Source of the DNA: Candidatus Rokuibacteriota bacterium
Lineage (GTDB): Bacteria; Methylomirabilota; Methylomirabilia; Rokubacteriales; CSP1-6
Assembly (NCBI GenBank): GCA_003221695.1
Contig: QHSX01000067.1
Span: 1-39,504 of the forward strand
Length of the DNA stretch: 39,504 nucleotides
Reading direction: 5' to 3'
Shown here piece after piece: positions 8,584 to 17,122 of the stretch (its first letter is position 1; each line of letters opens with the position of its first letter). Position numbers and translations under genes: made by a program. The notes beneath the pieces are model-generated. The model was not told where the DNA came from and did no database searches. It saw only the letters and a program-made list of their open reading frames with translations.

Positions 8584-10605
8584 TCAATCGCGCACGCTCG
8601 CCCCGGCCGCGCCCGCCCGGGCGGCGAGCCACGCCTCGACACCCGCCCGCAGCGCGTGCCGCTCGTCCGCGCCGATCCCCGCGGGGTCGAACCGGTACCG
8701 GTAATGGAGCTCGGCGATCCGTCGCAGGGCGTCGCCAGCGACCGGCACGTGCGCTGCCTCGAGCCTGCCGATCCACGTCGAGACGGGCTCGGCCGCGCCC
8801 CGCCCGAGACCCGCGGCCGCGAGCCGCTCGGCGATCAGGTAGAACTCCGAGTCCGCGCCCGGATGGCGCGGTGCGAGCTCGCCGCGTGTCGCCTCGGTCG
8901 TCGCGCGATCGATCCGCCGCCGCCCGTAGAGGCGCCACGCGAGGACGAGCACGAGCGGCACGAGCAGCCAGGCGAGGTATCGGGCGACACCCTCCTCACC
9001 CTCGCCGTAGCGCCATCGTGAGAAGAGGAAGACCGCCCACGACCCGATGTCGCTCAGGGGCTCGAACGCCGACGCCGCGGCCGCTTCCTCGTCCGCCCAC
9101 AGGGGAGGGGTCGTGTCCAGGTCGCGCCAGGCGCCGTCCGCCCACACGAGCGCCCAGGAATGAGCGTGCCGCGCGCGAACGACGTAGCGTCGCTCCAGGC
9201 GGCTCCACTCCTGGACCGAGTAGCCCGTCGCGTAGCGCGCCGGCACACCCGCCGCCCGAAGCAGCAAGACGGTGGCCGTCGCGAAGTACTCGCAGTGACC
9301 GGAGCGCCCGCGGAGGAGGAAGTCTTCGAGGGGCGACCGGCCGAGCGGCCGGTCGGCGTAGGTTGAATAGCGGAACCGGGTCCGGAAGAAGGCGGCCACC
9401 GTCGCGAGCCGCTCCGCGGGGGGCCTGCCCACGAGCCCGAGGTCGGCCGCGACCCGCGACACCGCGACCGATTCACCGGCGAGGACGCCCAGGTCGAGAT
9501 CCGTGGGCGGCGCGTCGAGCGGTGAGACGGGCCCGACCCGCACCCGATAGGTCACCAGCCCGAGCCCCTCGTCCACTCTCACCGCGCCGAGGGAGTTCTT
9601 CGAGAGCCGGACGACCGCGAGCTTGTCGATCTCCATCGCGCGCGCGGGCAGCGCGAGCACGCCCCGGCCGCGGGGGAGATACATGGAGACACCGACGCTC
9701 GCCTCGGACGCCGGCCCGGGCGCGAGCTTCCACGTCTCGCCGCCGGCCTCCGGCTGGACGGGCGTGAACCCCGCCCCCACCGCGAACCACGCGGGCGAGT
9801 TGTAGACGTTGTAGGTCGCCTCGCGCAGCAGGATCGGTGGCGCCTGGCCGGGGGCCGGCGTCACGCGCAGCAGGATCCGGTCCGAGAGCTTCAGCTGCCC
9901 GAGGTGGCCGATCGCCGTGGTCGAGCGGAAGGGATCGGTGTCCCGGTGGACGAGGCTCGAGATGTACTCGAAGGCCAGTTCCTCGAGCTTCTGCTGGACG
10001 CGGTGGAGGCCGAGGTGTCCGCCGTACCCCGCGACGCTGGCCAGGGCGAGCGACGCGACCCACCAGAGGGGGGAGAAGCGGGGCGAGCGGCCGACCCACA
10101 GCGCCCAGGCGGTGAGCAGGCACACGCCCGCGAAGTACGCGGGGGTCCGCACGTTGGCGGCGCCGGCCGAGAGGACGCAGAGGACGGCGTAAGGGTACGC
10201 GAGGTCGAGCGCGTCCGTCGAAGGCGCTCGTTCGCCTGCCGCCTTCCTCCGGTACGCCCAGAAGAACGCGCCCAGGTCCACCTTCCCCGCCGTGCTGTAC
10301 GCCTGGCACGCGACCAGGGGCGCCACCAGGAGCGGCAGCCACTGGAAGAGGACGGTGAGCGCCCCGGGCGCGCCAGCGATGCGCGCCCCGCCGCCCGCGG
10401 TCAAGAGGTAGACGGCGCTCCCCGCCGACACGACCGCGCAGAGGTCCGAGATGCGATGAAAGTCCTGGCGCGAAAAGTCGAGGCGCCACGCGACGGCGCG
10501 CGCCCCCTCGAGGAGGACCGCCAACGCCGCGGCGGGCAAGAGGAGCCCGGTCTGCCAGCCCCAGAACAGCACGGCGGCGCCGAGCAGAAGTGGCGGTGCA
10601 CTCAT
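8584..10605 (-). CDS. membrane-anchored transglutaminase-like protein (DUF3488/transglutaminase core/DUF4129)
   Basis: A 673-residue protein. ATG 10605 overlaps the DUF58 stop by 4 bases. The N-terminal third holds several transmembrane helices (residues about 1-190, DUF3488-like), then a periplasmic part. The transglutaminase core has the triad Cys438 (GHCEYFATA), His482 (RHAHSWALV) and Asp497 (RDLDTTP). A further helix near 545-565 (YLAWLLVPLVLVLAWRLY) leads to a cytoplasmic C-terminal domain with a DUF4129-like region. This architecture is the TgpA-type enzyme that accompanies MoxR and DUF58 genes. The activity could be a protease or a transglutaminase; targets are unknown. Both neighbours on the 5' side are overlapped, so the trio is one operon. 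Confidence 0.92.
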   Translation of the reverse strand: MSAPPLLLGAAVLFWGWQTGLLLPAAALAVLLEGARAVAWRLDFSRQDFHRISDLCAVVSAGSAVYLLTAGGGARIAGAPGALTVLFQWLPLLVAPLVACQAYSTAGKVDLGAFFWAYRRKAAGERAPSTDALDLAYPYAVLCVLSAGAANVRTPAYFAGVCLLTAWALWVGRSPRFSPLWWVASLALASVAGYGGHLGLHRVQQKLEELAFEYISSLVHRDTDPFRSTTAIGHLGQLKLSDRILLRVTPAPGQAPPILLREATYNVYNSPAWFAVGAGFTPVQPEAGGETWKLAPGPASEASVGVSMYLPRGRGVLALPARAMEIDKLAVVRLSKNSLGAVRVDEGLGLVTYRVRVGPVSPLDAPPTDLDLGVLAGESVAVSRVAADLGLVGRPPAERLATVAAFFRTRFRYSTYADRPLGRSPLEDFLLRGRSGHCEYFATATVLLLRAAGVPARYATGYSVQEWSRLERRYVVRARHAHSWALVWADGAWRDLDTTPPLWADEEAAAASAFEPLSDIGSWAVFLFSRWRYGEGEEGVARYLAWLLVPLVLVLAWRLYGRRRIDRATTEATRGELAPRHPGADSEFYLIAERLAAAGLGRGAAEPVSTWIGRLEAAHVPVAGDALRRIAELHYRYRFDPAGIGADERHALRAGVEAWLAARAGAAGASVRD

Positions 10606-11930
10606 CGCCGGGCGAGCCCCTCCGCGATCCGGCCGACCTGGAGGCGCTGGACCTGATCGCCGGGGTCGCCCACCGGCGCGGGCCCGTCGCCGACGACGAA
10701 GATCCGCGTCGGTATGCCGAGGGCGCGCAGGCGCCGGACGAAGTCGCGACGCGGCTGGTCCCACGCCAGCAGGACTGCGATCGCGGAAGAGAGCGACGCG
10801 GAGCGCTCGAGGACGGCGTCGTGGAGTGTGCGAAACGGCTTGTCGCGGCAGGGGCGCACGCCCGCCAGGACCTCGAGCATGTGGTCCGTGTGGCCGAGGC
10901 CGCGCCCCGCGGTGAAACAGTACGTCTCGGGCCCGACGAACAAGAGATCGAGCAGCGAGTCCTGGGTCTGGATCGCGCAGGCGAGCGAGGCCGCGACGGA
11001 GACCGCCTCCTCGAAGACGTCGCTCTCCTCGTGCTCCGCGAAGGTGTCGAGGACCAGCGCCTGTCGCACGAAGAACTCGTCCTGGTACTCCTTCACCACC
11101 GGCCGGCCGACGCGCGCCGCGCTCCTCCAGTGGACCCTGCGCAGCGGGTCGCCCGGGCGGTAGTCGCGCAGCGAGACGAATTCCTCCGAGTCCCCGACCG
11201 CGCCGGCGAGAGCGACACCGCCCCGCTGGTATTTCCGCGTCCCCGGAAGGGTCAGGTCCTCCACCGGGTAGCGCTTCGGCAGCACGACGAGGGCGCCGGG
11301 AAGCGGGATCGTGACGAGCGCGTTGACGAGGTTGAACGGATCGGGCCGAGCGATCGTGACGCCGGTGAACGCGAGGCGTCCCCGACGGAGCGGCAGGAGC
11401 GGGACCTCCACCTCGGACGTACCACCCGCGGGGAGCAGAGGCAGCGGGTGTGGCGCGGTGGACGCGCCGCGCCGCCGCTCGACGAGCCAGGCCCAGCGGG
11501 GGTAGCCGACCTTCCGGTCGAACCAGTTCCGGCGCTCCTCGCCCGGCTCGTGCGCTCGGAGGAACTCGTCGAAGGACGGACGCGGGTCGGCGAGGTCCTC
11601 GAGGAGCACGAGACCGCGCTGTGGGCGCGCGGTCCCGTTCCGGATCACGACGCGGTAGGCGGCCGGCGCGCCGGCGGTGACGAACCGCGGAAGGACGCGC
11701 TGGACGTCCAGACGCGCCCGGAAGACAACGCTCCACGCCGCGGCGACGATGAGGAGCGCCGCGAGAAGCGTGAACGCCTGGTAGCCGACGCTGCGATTGG
11801 TGTCGAACCCGATCACCGCGGCGGCGCCGAGAGCGCCGAGGGCGAGCTTGCCGGCCGGCGTGAGCTGCCGGCCGAGTCGATACTGCAACGACGCGGTGGA
11901 GCGGAAGAGCCGGTAGGCGAGGCGCTTCAC
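10602..11930 (-). CDS. DUF58 domain-containing membrane protein
   Basis: A 442-residue partner of MoxR. GTG 11930 is selected because it overlaps the MoxR stop by 4 bases (GTGA) and starts at VKRLAYRLFR; upstream sequence in this frame is Arg/Gly/Ala low complexity antisense to nothing known. Two transmembrane helices lie near residues 30-70. The DUF58 core DYRPGDPLRRVHWRSAARVG starts at about 256, followed by a von Willebrand A-like region (ALVLDTFAE). DUF58 proteins are thought to be MoxR clients that help mature secreted or membrane complexes. Downstream it overlaps the transglutaminase gene by 4 bases. Confidence 0.92.
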   Translation of the reverse strand: MKRLAYRLFRSTASLQYRLGRQLTPAGKLALGALGAAAVIGFDTNRSVGYQAFTLLAALLIVAAAWSVVFRARLDVQRVLPRFVTAGAPAAYRVVIRNGTARPQRGLVLLEDLADPRPSFDEFLRAHEPGEERRNWFDRKVGYPRWAWLVERRRGASTAPHPLPLLPAGGTSEVEVPLLPLRRGRLAFTGVTIARPDPFNLVNALVTIPLPGALVVLPKRYPVEDLTLPGTRKYQRGGVALAGAVGDSEEFVSLRDYRPGDPLRRVHWRSAARVGRPVVKEYQDEFFVRQALVLDTFAEHEESDVFEEAVSVAASLACAIQTQDSLLDLLFVGPETYCFTAGRGLGHTDHMLEVLAGVRPCRDKPFRTLHDAVLERSASLSSAIAVLLAWDQPRRDFVRRLRALGIPTRIFVVGDGPAPVGDPGDQVQRLQVGRIAEGLARR

Positions 11931-12871
11931 GCGGGCACGGGCACCTTCTTCACGATTTCCTCGACGATGCCCGGCGCGGTGACGCCCGAGAAGCGCGCCT
12001 GCGGGTCGATCACGAGCCGGTGCGCGATGACGGACACGGCGAGCTCCTGGACGTGCTCGGGCACGACGAACGCGCCGCCGTCGAGGAACGCCAGGGCCTG
12101 GGCCGCCTTCACCAGCGCGAGCGAGGCGCGGGGGCTCGCACCGAGCTGCACCCCGGCGACGGCGCGCGTCGCGCGCACCAGGTCCACGGCGTAGCGCTTG
12201 AGCTCGTCGCTCGTGCGTACCTCCCTGACGCTTCGGCGGAGCCGGACGACCTCGTCCATCGACGCGCACGGCGTGACGTCGTCCAGCGGGTGGTGCGCCT
12301 CCTGGGCCGAGAGGATCGCGACCTCCTCCTCGGGCGCGACGTAGCCCAGCGCGAACTGCATCGCGAACCGGTCCATCTGCGCCTCGGGCAACGGGTACGT
12401 GCCGCGGAACTCGACCGGGTTCTGCGTGGCGATGACGAAGAACAGCTCCGCGAGCCCGAGCGTACGGCCCTCGACCGACACCTGGCCCTCGGCCATCGCC
12501 TCGAGGAGCGCCGACTGCGTCCGCGGCGAGGCGCGGTTGATCTCGTCGGCCAACAGGATATTCGTGAAGATCGCGCCCTCGTGGAAACGGAACGCCTGGT
12601 CACGCTGGTCGAAGACCGACACGCCCAGGATGTCCGACGGCAGGAGGTCGGGCGTGAACTGGATGCGCTTGAACGTGGCGCCGATCGAACGCGCGAGCGC
12701 CTTGGCGAGCGTCGTCTTGCCGGTGCCGGGATAGTCCTCGAGCAGCACGTGGCCGCCGCTCGCGAACGCCGCGAGCAGCCGTCGGATCGCCGCCGACTGC
12801 CCCCGCATGACCGTCTCGATGGAGCGGGCGAGCCTCCGGAGTGTGTCGCGGCCCGACGGGACAGCCGTCAC
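11927..12871 (-). CDS. MoxR family AAA+ ATPase
   Basis: A 314-residue AAA+ ATPase of the MoxR (RavA/CbbQ-like) group, a chaperone for assembling or activating membrane and metal-containing complexes. Walker A GTGKTT is at 49-54, Walker B ILLADE at 105-110 followed by INRASPRTQSALLEAM, and sensor 1 in FFVIATQNPVEFRGTYPLPE. The C-terminal lid has SPRASLALVKAAQALAFLDG. GTG 12871 is the start used; the coding frame begins 11 bases after the sugar permease stop, so transcription probably reads through from the transporter genes. It is the first gene of the MoxR-DUF58-transglutaminase trio. Confidence 0.94.
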   Translation of the reverse strand: MTAVPSGRDTLRRLARSIETVMRGQSAAIRRLLAAFASGGHVLLEDYPGTGKTTLAKALARSIGATFKRIQFTPDLLPSDILGVSVFDQRDQAFRFHEGAIFTNILLADEINRASPRTQSALLEAMAEGQVSVEGRTLGLAELFFVIATQNPVEFRGTYPLPEAQMDRFAMQFALGYVAPEEEVAILSAQEAHHPLDDVTPCASMDEVVRLRRSVREVRTSDELKRYAVDLVRATRAVAGVQLGASPRASLALVKAAQALAFLDGGAFVVPEHVQELAVSVIAHRLVIDPQARFSGVTAPGIVEEIVKKVPVPA

Positions 12872-12882
12872 TCGCGCGCCGC

Positions 12883-13743
12883 CTAGCCTTTCACGGCGCC
12901 GGCAGTGAGGCCGGACACGTAATAGTCGAGGAAGAAGACGTAGACCGCGACGATCGGCACGCTCGCGAGCACCGCACCCGCCATCAGCGAACCCCAGTAG
13001 TAGATGTCGCCCCGGATGAGGTCAGCGGTCACGCCGACGACTGCGGTCTTGTTGGCGCTCTGCGAGATGAACGTCAGCGCGTACGTGAACTCGTTCCAGG
13101 TCAGGGTGAAGCCGAAGAGCGCGGCGCACACGATACCGGGAACGGCCATCGGCAGGACCACGCGGATGAGCGTCTGCATCCTGGAGGCGCCGTCCACGAG
13201 GGCGCACTCCTCGACCTCCTTGGGGATCGTCCGGAAGTACCCCATCAGGAGCCAGGTGGAGAACGGCACCAGGAACGTCGGGTACGTGACGACCAGCGCC
13301 CAGATCGTGTCCGAGATGCCGAGCCAGACCACGACCTGGGAGAGCGGCAGGAACAGGAGCGTCGGCGGCACCAGGTAGGTGATGAACACGGCGGTGCCGA
13401 AGGAGTTCACACCGCGAAATCGGAGCCGTGCCAGGCTGTAGCCGGCGAGGATCGAAATGACCAGGGAGACCGACGTCGCGATCACGCTGATGATCAAGCT
13501 GTTCTTCATCCAGGTCAGGAATTCGGTCTTGGCGAGGAGGTAACGGTAATGGTCCGTGATGACGCCGGTCTGAATCAGGAAGGGGACCGCCTTGAGGTCG
13601 TAGAGCTCGGCGTCGTTCTTCAGCGAGGTGATCACCATGTAGTAGAAGGGGAACAGCGCGAAGCAGAGGAACGGGATCACGTTCGCGTAGCCGAACGCCG
13701 CCGACCGGATCCGCGCGCCCTTGGACCGGACTCCGACGTCCAC
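12883..13743 (-). CDS. carbohydrate ABC transporter permease, MalG type
   Basis: A 286-residue inner-membrane permease. Six hydrophobic segments are visible, starting at IPFLCFALFPFYYMVI (23-38). The EAA loop EECALVDGASRMQTLIRVVLP is at 179-198 in the form typical of MalG/UgpE. GTG 13743 abuts the stop of the preceding permease with no gap, so translation is coupled. With the MalF-type permease and the Tat binding protein it forms a CUT1 sugar or glycerol-phosphate type importer; its ATPase is not in the window. The C-terminus (DYYVSGLTAGAVKG) is the usual end of these proteins. Confidence 0.93.
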   Translation of the reverse strand: MDVGVRSKGARIRSAAFGYANVIPFLCFALFPFYYMVITSLKNDAELYDLKAVPFLIQTGVITDHYRYLLAKTEFLTWMKNSLIISVIATSVSLVISILAGYSLARLRFRGVNSFGTAVFITYLVPPTLLFLPLSQVVVWLGISDTIWALVVTYPTFLVPFSTWLLMGYFRTIPKEVEECALVDGASRMQTLIRVVLPMAVPGIVCAALFGFTLTWNEFTYALTFISQSANKTAVVGVTADLIRGDIYYWGSLMAGAVLASVPIVAVYVFFLDYYVSGLTAGAVKG

Positions 13744-14682
13744 TCACTCCCTCCGGATGTAGCGGAGCTGGACGAACACGATGGCCGCCAGCATCGGGAA
13801 GAGGAAGAGCGAGATGGCCGCCCCCTGCCCGAGATTGCCTCCGTCGAGGCCGACCTGATAGGCGAGCGTGGCGAAGAGGTGCGTGGTGTTGACCGGACCG
13901 CCGCGCGTGAGCACCCGCACGATGTTGAAATCGGCGAAGGTGAAAATCGTCGAGAACAGGATCACCACCGCCAGGACCGGCCTGAGCAGCGGCAGGGTGA
14001 CGTGGCGGAAGCGCCCCCACGAACCGGCGCCGTCGACCTGGGCCGCCTCGTAGTACTCGCGGGGAATGGAGACGAGGCCGGCGAGCACGATGATGGCGAA
14101 GAACGGCAGGCCCCGCCAGACATTGACGGCGATCACCGCGGTCATTGCGTAGTTGGTCATGCCGAGCCAGTTGGGCCCGGGCGGGCTCATGATCCCGAGG
14201 TGGATCGCCGTCCAGTTCACGACGCTGTAGAGCGAGTCGAACATCCACCACCACGCCAGCGTCGACAGCGCGGTCGGGATCACCCACGGCAGCAGCACGG
14301 CCCCCCGGATCAGCCGCTTGAATCTGAAGTTGCGGAACAGGAGCATGGCGAGCCAGATGCCGAGCACCGTCTTGAAGGCGACCGCGATCGACGTGAAGAC
14401 GAACGAGTTGTAGACGGTGCGCTGGAAGATCTCGTTGCCGATGATGTTGCGAAAATTGCCGAGCCCGACGAACCGGCCGGGAGAGCCGACCCAGTAGTCC
14501 GAGAGGCTGAAGTAGACGGACATGCCGAACGGGTAGGCGACGAGACAGACGATCAGGAGCAGGGCGGGAAGGATGAGCCCGTAACCGAAGACGTGCTCCT
14601 GCTCCCACCACTCGCGGAGACGCGCGAGGCGACCGGGCCGGGCGAGCCCGGCCGCCTCCAGCACGCGGGAGCCGACGGCCAC
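13744..14682 (-). CDS. carbohydrate ABC transporter permease, MalF/UgpA type
   Basis: A 312-residue permease partner. A cytoplasmic N-terminus is followed by transmembrane segments starting near 33 (FGYGLILPALLLIVCL). The EAA loop YYEAAQVDGAGSWGRFRHVT is at 210-229. GTG 14682 lies one base after the binding-protein stop. Length and order (binding protein, MalF, MalG) match CUT1 family operons. The transported compound is unknown. Confidence 0.93.
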   Translation of the reverse strand: MAVGSRVLEAAGLARPGRLARLREWWEQEHVFGYGLILPALLLIVCLVAYPFGMSVYFSLSDYWVGSPGRFVGLGNFRNIIGNEIFQRTVYNSFVFTSIAVAFKTVLGIWLAMLLFRNFRFKRLIRGAVLLPWVIPTALSTLAWWWMFDSLYSVVNWTAIHLGIMSPPGPNWLGMTNYAMTAVIAVNVWRGLPFFAIIVLAGLVSIPREYYEAAQVDGAGSWGRFRHVTLPLLRPVLAVVILFSTIFTFADFNIVRVLTRGGPVNTTHLFATLAYQVGLDGGNLGQGAAISLFLFPMLAAIVFVQLRYIRRE

Positions 14683-14683
14683 G

Positions 14684-15985
14684 CTAGGCCCCGGCTTCCC
14701 TCAGCTTGCCCTGCACCGCCAGCTTGATCTGGTCTTCGGCCCAGGCCATGGCCCGCTTGGTGGGCATGCCGTTGACCGCCTTCGCGACCATGTCGGGGAG
14801 GACATAGTTGACCTGCACCAGCTGGATCGCCGCGCTGGGCTTGGCCGGCCAACCGCGCTCGTGCGCGTACTCGGCCTCCTTGGGCAGCATGGCGAATTTT
14901 GGATTTCGCGCCCAGATGGGATGGTCGGCCAGGTTCTTGAGCGGCGGGTGATTGAAGGCGTTGGACGCCACGATCCAGGCGTCGTAGTTCTCCTTCTGGA
15001 AGAGGAACTTCAGGAAGTCCTTGGCGAGCTGGACGTTCTTCGAGAACTTCCAGATGGCCACCGAGTTGATCGGCGGGGCCGAGTGGATGCCGGCCGGGCC
15101 ACCGGGGCTGTTGTGATGGTTGATCTCGTCGACGATCGGCATCTTCTTGGCGAGCGCCAGGTTGTAAGGACTGATCGGGTTGTGGATCCAGGAGCACTTC
15201 CCCGCCAGGATGCAGCGGTTGTTCGACGCGTCGTCCCAGGAGAGCACCTCGGGCTCCATCGCGTCCCGGTACAGCTCCTTGTACCACTCGATCACCTGGG
15301 CGGTCCTGTCGCTGGTGATCGCGGGCGTCTTGCCGTCCGCCTCGAGCACCTTGCCGCCGTAGCACCAGAGGATCGACCAGAAGGTCGAGTTGGCGTCGGC
15401 GCAGTGGCTGATCGCGATGCCGACCGGGTTGCCCTGCTTCTTCAAGATTTTGCCGTGGTGGAGCAGCTCCGCCCACGTCTTGGGCGTCTGGAGCCCCGCC
15501 TTCATGAAGTGGGTCTCGTTGTAGGTGGCCGGGAACGAGATCCAGAACCAGGGGATGGCCTTCCACCCGGACGCGGTCTCACAGGACTCCTTGGCGAACG
15601 GGTACCAGCCACCGTATTGCTTGCCGAGCTCACCGATCAGGTCGCCGACGTCGGCGAGGTTGTGCTCGAAGAGGAACGGATCGGCGCTGCCAGTGAGCAT
15701 CAAATCGTGGCCGGACTGGGACTGGGCCTCGGCCGCCCGCTTGGCCGGCAGCTGCAGATGCGCGATCGTGTCCACGCGGACCTCGCAGTTCGCCAGCTTG
15801 CCGAACGCCTCGGCCTGCTTCCGGAGCTCGTCGTCGGAGGCCGGGACGAAGTGATTCCAGCTGAGGAACGTCAGCTCACGCTTCTGGGCGAAGGCGGGCG
15901 CTTTGCCAAGCGCAAGCCAGGACGCCATGCCGACGGTCGCGCCGGAGGCAGCGCGCATGAACTCACGACGCGAAGTGGCTCGCAT
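14684..15985 (-). CDS. carbohydrate ABC transporter substrate-binding protein, Tat-exported
   Basis: A 433-residue periplasmic binding protein of the SBP_bac_1 (family 1, sugar) type. The start carries a twin-arginine signal: SRREFMRAA at 5-13, a mild hydrophobic stretch, and cleavage after APAFA, so it is probably exported folded. ATG 15985 is preceded by AAGGAGT (15992-15998 on the complement), which sits inside a small palindrome. The mature part starts KRELTFLSWNHF, and contains GHDLMLTGSADPF and PWFWISFPATYNE as in sugar binding proteins. It heads a long minus-strand run. Ligand unknown. Confidence 0.92.
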   Translation of the reverse strand: MRATSRREFMRAASGATVGMASWLALGKAPAFAQKRELTFLSWNHFVPASDDELRKQAEAFGKLANCEVRVDTIAHLQLPAKRAAEAQSQSGHDLMLTGSADPFLFEHNLADVGDLIGELGKQYGGWYPFAKESCETASGWKAIPWFWISFPATYNETHFMKAGLQTPKTWAELLHHGKILKKQGNPVGIAISHCADANSTFWSILWCYGGKVLEADGKTPAITSDRTAQVIEWYKELYRDAMEPEVLSWDDASNNRCILAGKCSWIHNPISPYNLALAKKMPIVDEINHHNSPGGPAGIHSAPPINSVAIWKFSKNVQLAKDFLKFLFQKENYDAWIVASNAFNHPPLKNLADHPIWARNPKFAMLPKEAEYAHERGWPAKPSAAIQLVQVNYVLPDMVAKAVNGMPTKRAMAWAEDQIKLAVQGKLREAGA

Positions 15986-15990
15986 AGAAA

Positions 15991-16005
15991 GACTCCTTAG
16001 GAGTC
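15991..16005 (-). promoter_or_regulatory. palindrome enclosing the ribosome binding site of the Tat binding protein
   Basis: GACTCCT-T-AGGAGTC is a perfect inverted repeat with 7-base arms and a 1-base centre. The Shine-Dalgarno sequence of the gene starting at 15985 is one arm. As DNA it may be an operator; the loop is too short for the full hairpin in RNA, though a shorter stem could mask the ribosome site. Confidence 0.45.
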
Positions 16006-16078
16006 AGCACGTTGCGCAGGAAACTTTCCGGGAACCCAGGGGTTTCGTCTCACCCCCCTTGAATGGGACGGTTGCCCG

Positions 16079-16108
16079 CTTCTATCACCGCGGGGAAGGC
16101 GCTGTCAA
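16079..16108 (-). promoter_or_regulatory. candidate sigma-70 promoter for the sugar importer/MoxR operon
   Basis: On the complement, a perfect -35 TTGACA (16103-16108) is followed after 18 bases by TAGAAG (16079-16084), a 4-of-6 match to the -10 box. It would start a leader of about 85 bases before ATG 15985. The leader contains GGGG and CCCC arms that could pair. Confidence 0.55.
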
Positions 16109-16169
16109 TGACGACGGCGGCCGGGGGGCCGTCGTGCCGGCGCGGCCCCCGGCCCGGGGAGTCGACGTC

Positions 16170-16424
16170 CTACCTCTTGGCGGCGCAGGGATTCTTCGCC
16201 GCGCACGGGTTCTTCGCCGCGCACGGGTTCTGTTTGGCTGACTTCTTCTTCTCGGCTTTGTCGGCCTTCTTTTCCATCTTTGGGGTTTTCTCGGACTTCT
16301 TCTCGGCGGCGCACGGGTTCTTCGCCGCGCACGGGTTGGTTTTCGGCTGGGCCACGGCGCCCGTGAGGCTCGCGAGGATGAGCGCAGAGACGACGGCAGC
16401 AACAGTCAGGACGCGTCTGATCAT
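16170..16424 (-). CDS. small secreted NPCAAK-repeat protein, function unknown
   Basis: An 84-residue protein with a clear signal peptide (MIRRVLTVAAVVSALIL..., cleavage after GAVA near residue 25). The mature part has two Cys repeat clusters: two NPCAA units at 30-40 and three at 66-82, separated by a Lys/Glu-rich spacer (41-64) likely to be helical. Five cysteines, one per unit, are the only cysteines. ATG 16424 is preferred over GTG 16430 because a run of six G lies at 16433-16438 at good spacing. It is divergent from the SRPBCC gene and lies downstream of nothing on its strand. Proteins with NPCAAK-type repeats occur in other bacteria as hypotheticals; metal binding or a disulfide-rich periplasmic role is only a guess. 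Confidence 0.75.
   Translation of the reverse strand: MIRRVLTVAAVVSALILASLTGAVAQPKTNPCAAKNPCAAEKKSEKTPKMEKKADKAEKKKSAKQNPCAAKNPCAAKNPCAAKR
16180..16233. repeat. tandem 18-base coding repeat
   Basis: About three head-to-tail copies of an 18-base unit (TTCGCCGCGCACGGGTTC form on the plus strand) encode the C-terminal NPCAAK units. A second copy pair lies at 16305-16336 and encodes the N-terminal cluster. The near identity at DNA level points to expansion by slippage or recombination. Confidence 0.75.
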
Positions 16425-16533
16425 TCCCACTCACCCCCCTTCCCTAGAGGTCGCCCGGGACAGGAATCGATGCCTCTCCCAGCCGCAGTATCGTATACCT
16501 TCGAGGCAGACATCCCCGAGAAAGGACCTGACC

Positions 16534-16569
16534 ATGAGCCGGCGCTCGGACCCTCTGACGCCTCGCTGA
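16534..16569 (+). CDS. possible 11-codon leader ORF upstream of the SRPBCC gene
   Basis: ATG 16534 has AAAGGA at 16521-16526, 7 bases ahead, and encodes MSRRSDPLTPR before TGA at 16567-16569. The next gene starts at ATG 16572, 2 bases later, and has no clear ribosome site of its own. It may be a coupling leader, or chance. It is too short to judge by composition. Confidence 0.3.
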   Translation: MSRRSDPLTPR

Positions 16570-16571
16570 GC

Positions 16572-17087
16572 ATGATTCTCCCGATTCGCCTGAGGCCGGT
16601 CGAGATCCATATTCACGCCGACCGCCGGCTCGCGTTCCAGGTGCTGACCGCGTTCGGCGCGCGACAGGACGACGGCGGCTCGTCGGTGGTGCTGAAAGCC
16701 GAAGGCGACCGCAGGCTCGTCGAGTTCCACTCCGTCATCCCCACCTTCGGCCGCGCACAGAGGCGCGGACAGAAGATCTATCGCACGGTCGAGTGGGTGA
16801 CGCTCCTCGAACCCGAGGAGATCCGATTCGAGGGCGTCGAGGGCCCACTCGACCTGCTGCAGGACCGGTTCGTGCTTCGGGACCTCGGCGGCTGCACCCT
16901 CTTTCGCTATGAAAGCACGATCGGCATCAAGGGGGGGGTTGCCGGCTGGCTCAAGGGCCGCCTCCTCGTTCGTCCGACTCTCAGCCGGTTCATGCGCGAT
17001 CATTCGCGCCGGCTGAAGGAGACGATCGAGGCGCGCGCGAAGGACAGCCGCCTCTACCCCTACCGACGCTTGTGTCTGGCGCCGTGA
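16572..17087 (+). CDS. SRPBCC (START/polyketide cyclase-like) family protein
   Basis: A 171-residue protein with the helix-grip fold pattern: LRPVEIHIHADRRLAFQVL at the N-terminus, alternating beta strands (VLKAEGDRRLVEFHSVI, RTVEWVTLLEPEEIRFEGV), and a long C-terminal helix (LSRFMRDHSRRLKETIEARAK). Such proteins bind lipids or other hydrophobic ligands, or act as cyclases; no catalytic residue can be named. The start is uncertain: ATG 16572 begins the conserved-looking domain but lacks a ribosome site, while an in-frame ATG at 16470 (with AGGAA before it) would add 34 residues of non-domain sequence. It precedes the Gfo/Idh/MocA gene by 35 bases. Confidence 0.72.
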   Translation: MILPIRLRPVEIHIHADRRLAFQVLTAFGARQDDGGSSVVLKAEGDRRLVEFHSVIPTFGRAQRRGQKIYRTVEWVTLLEPEEIRFEGVEGPLDLLQDRFVLRDLGGCTLFRYESTIGIKGGVAGWLKGRLLVRPTLSRFMRDHSRRLKETIEARAKDSRLYPYRRLCLAP

Positions 17088-17122
17088 ATGACTAATTTCC
17101 CAACTCCCACCAGGGCGATCCG

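Noticed and set aside
10590-12194. 534-codon open frame on the plus strand
   Set aside because: Antisense to DUF58 and MoxR, low-complexity composition.
12841-14727. 628-codon open frame on the plus strand
   Set aside because: Antisense to two clear ABC permeases with EAA loops; the translation is Asp/Arg/Glu/His low complexity.
16170-16340. Short regular repeats as a CRISPR array
   Set aside because: The 18-base units are head to tail without spacers and in frame inside a secreted protein gene.
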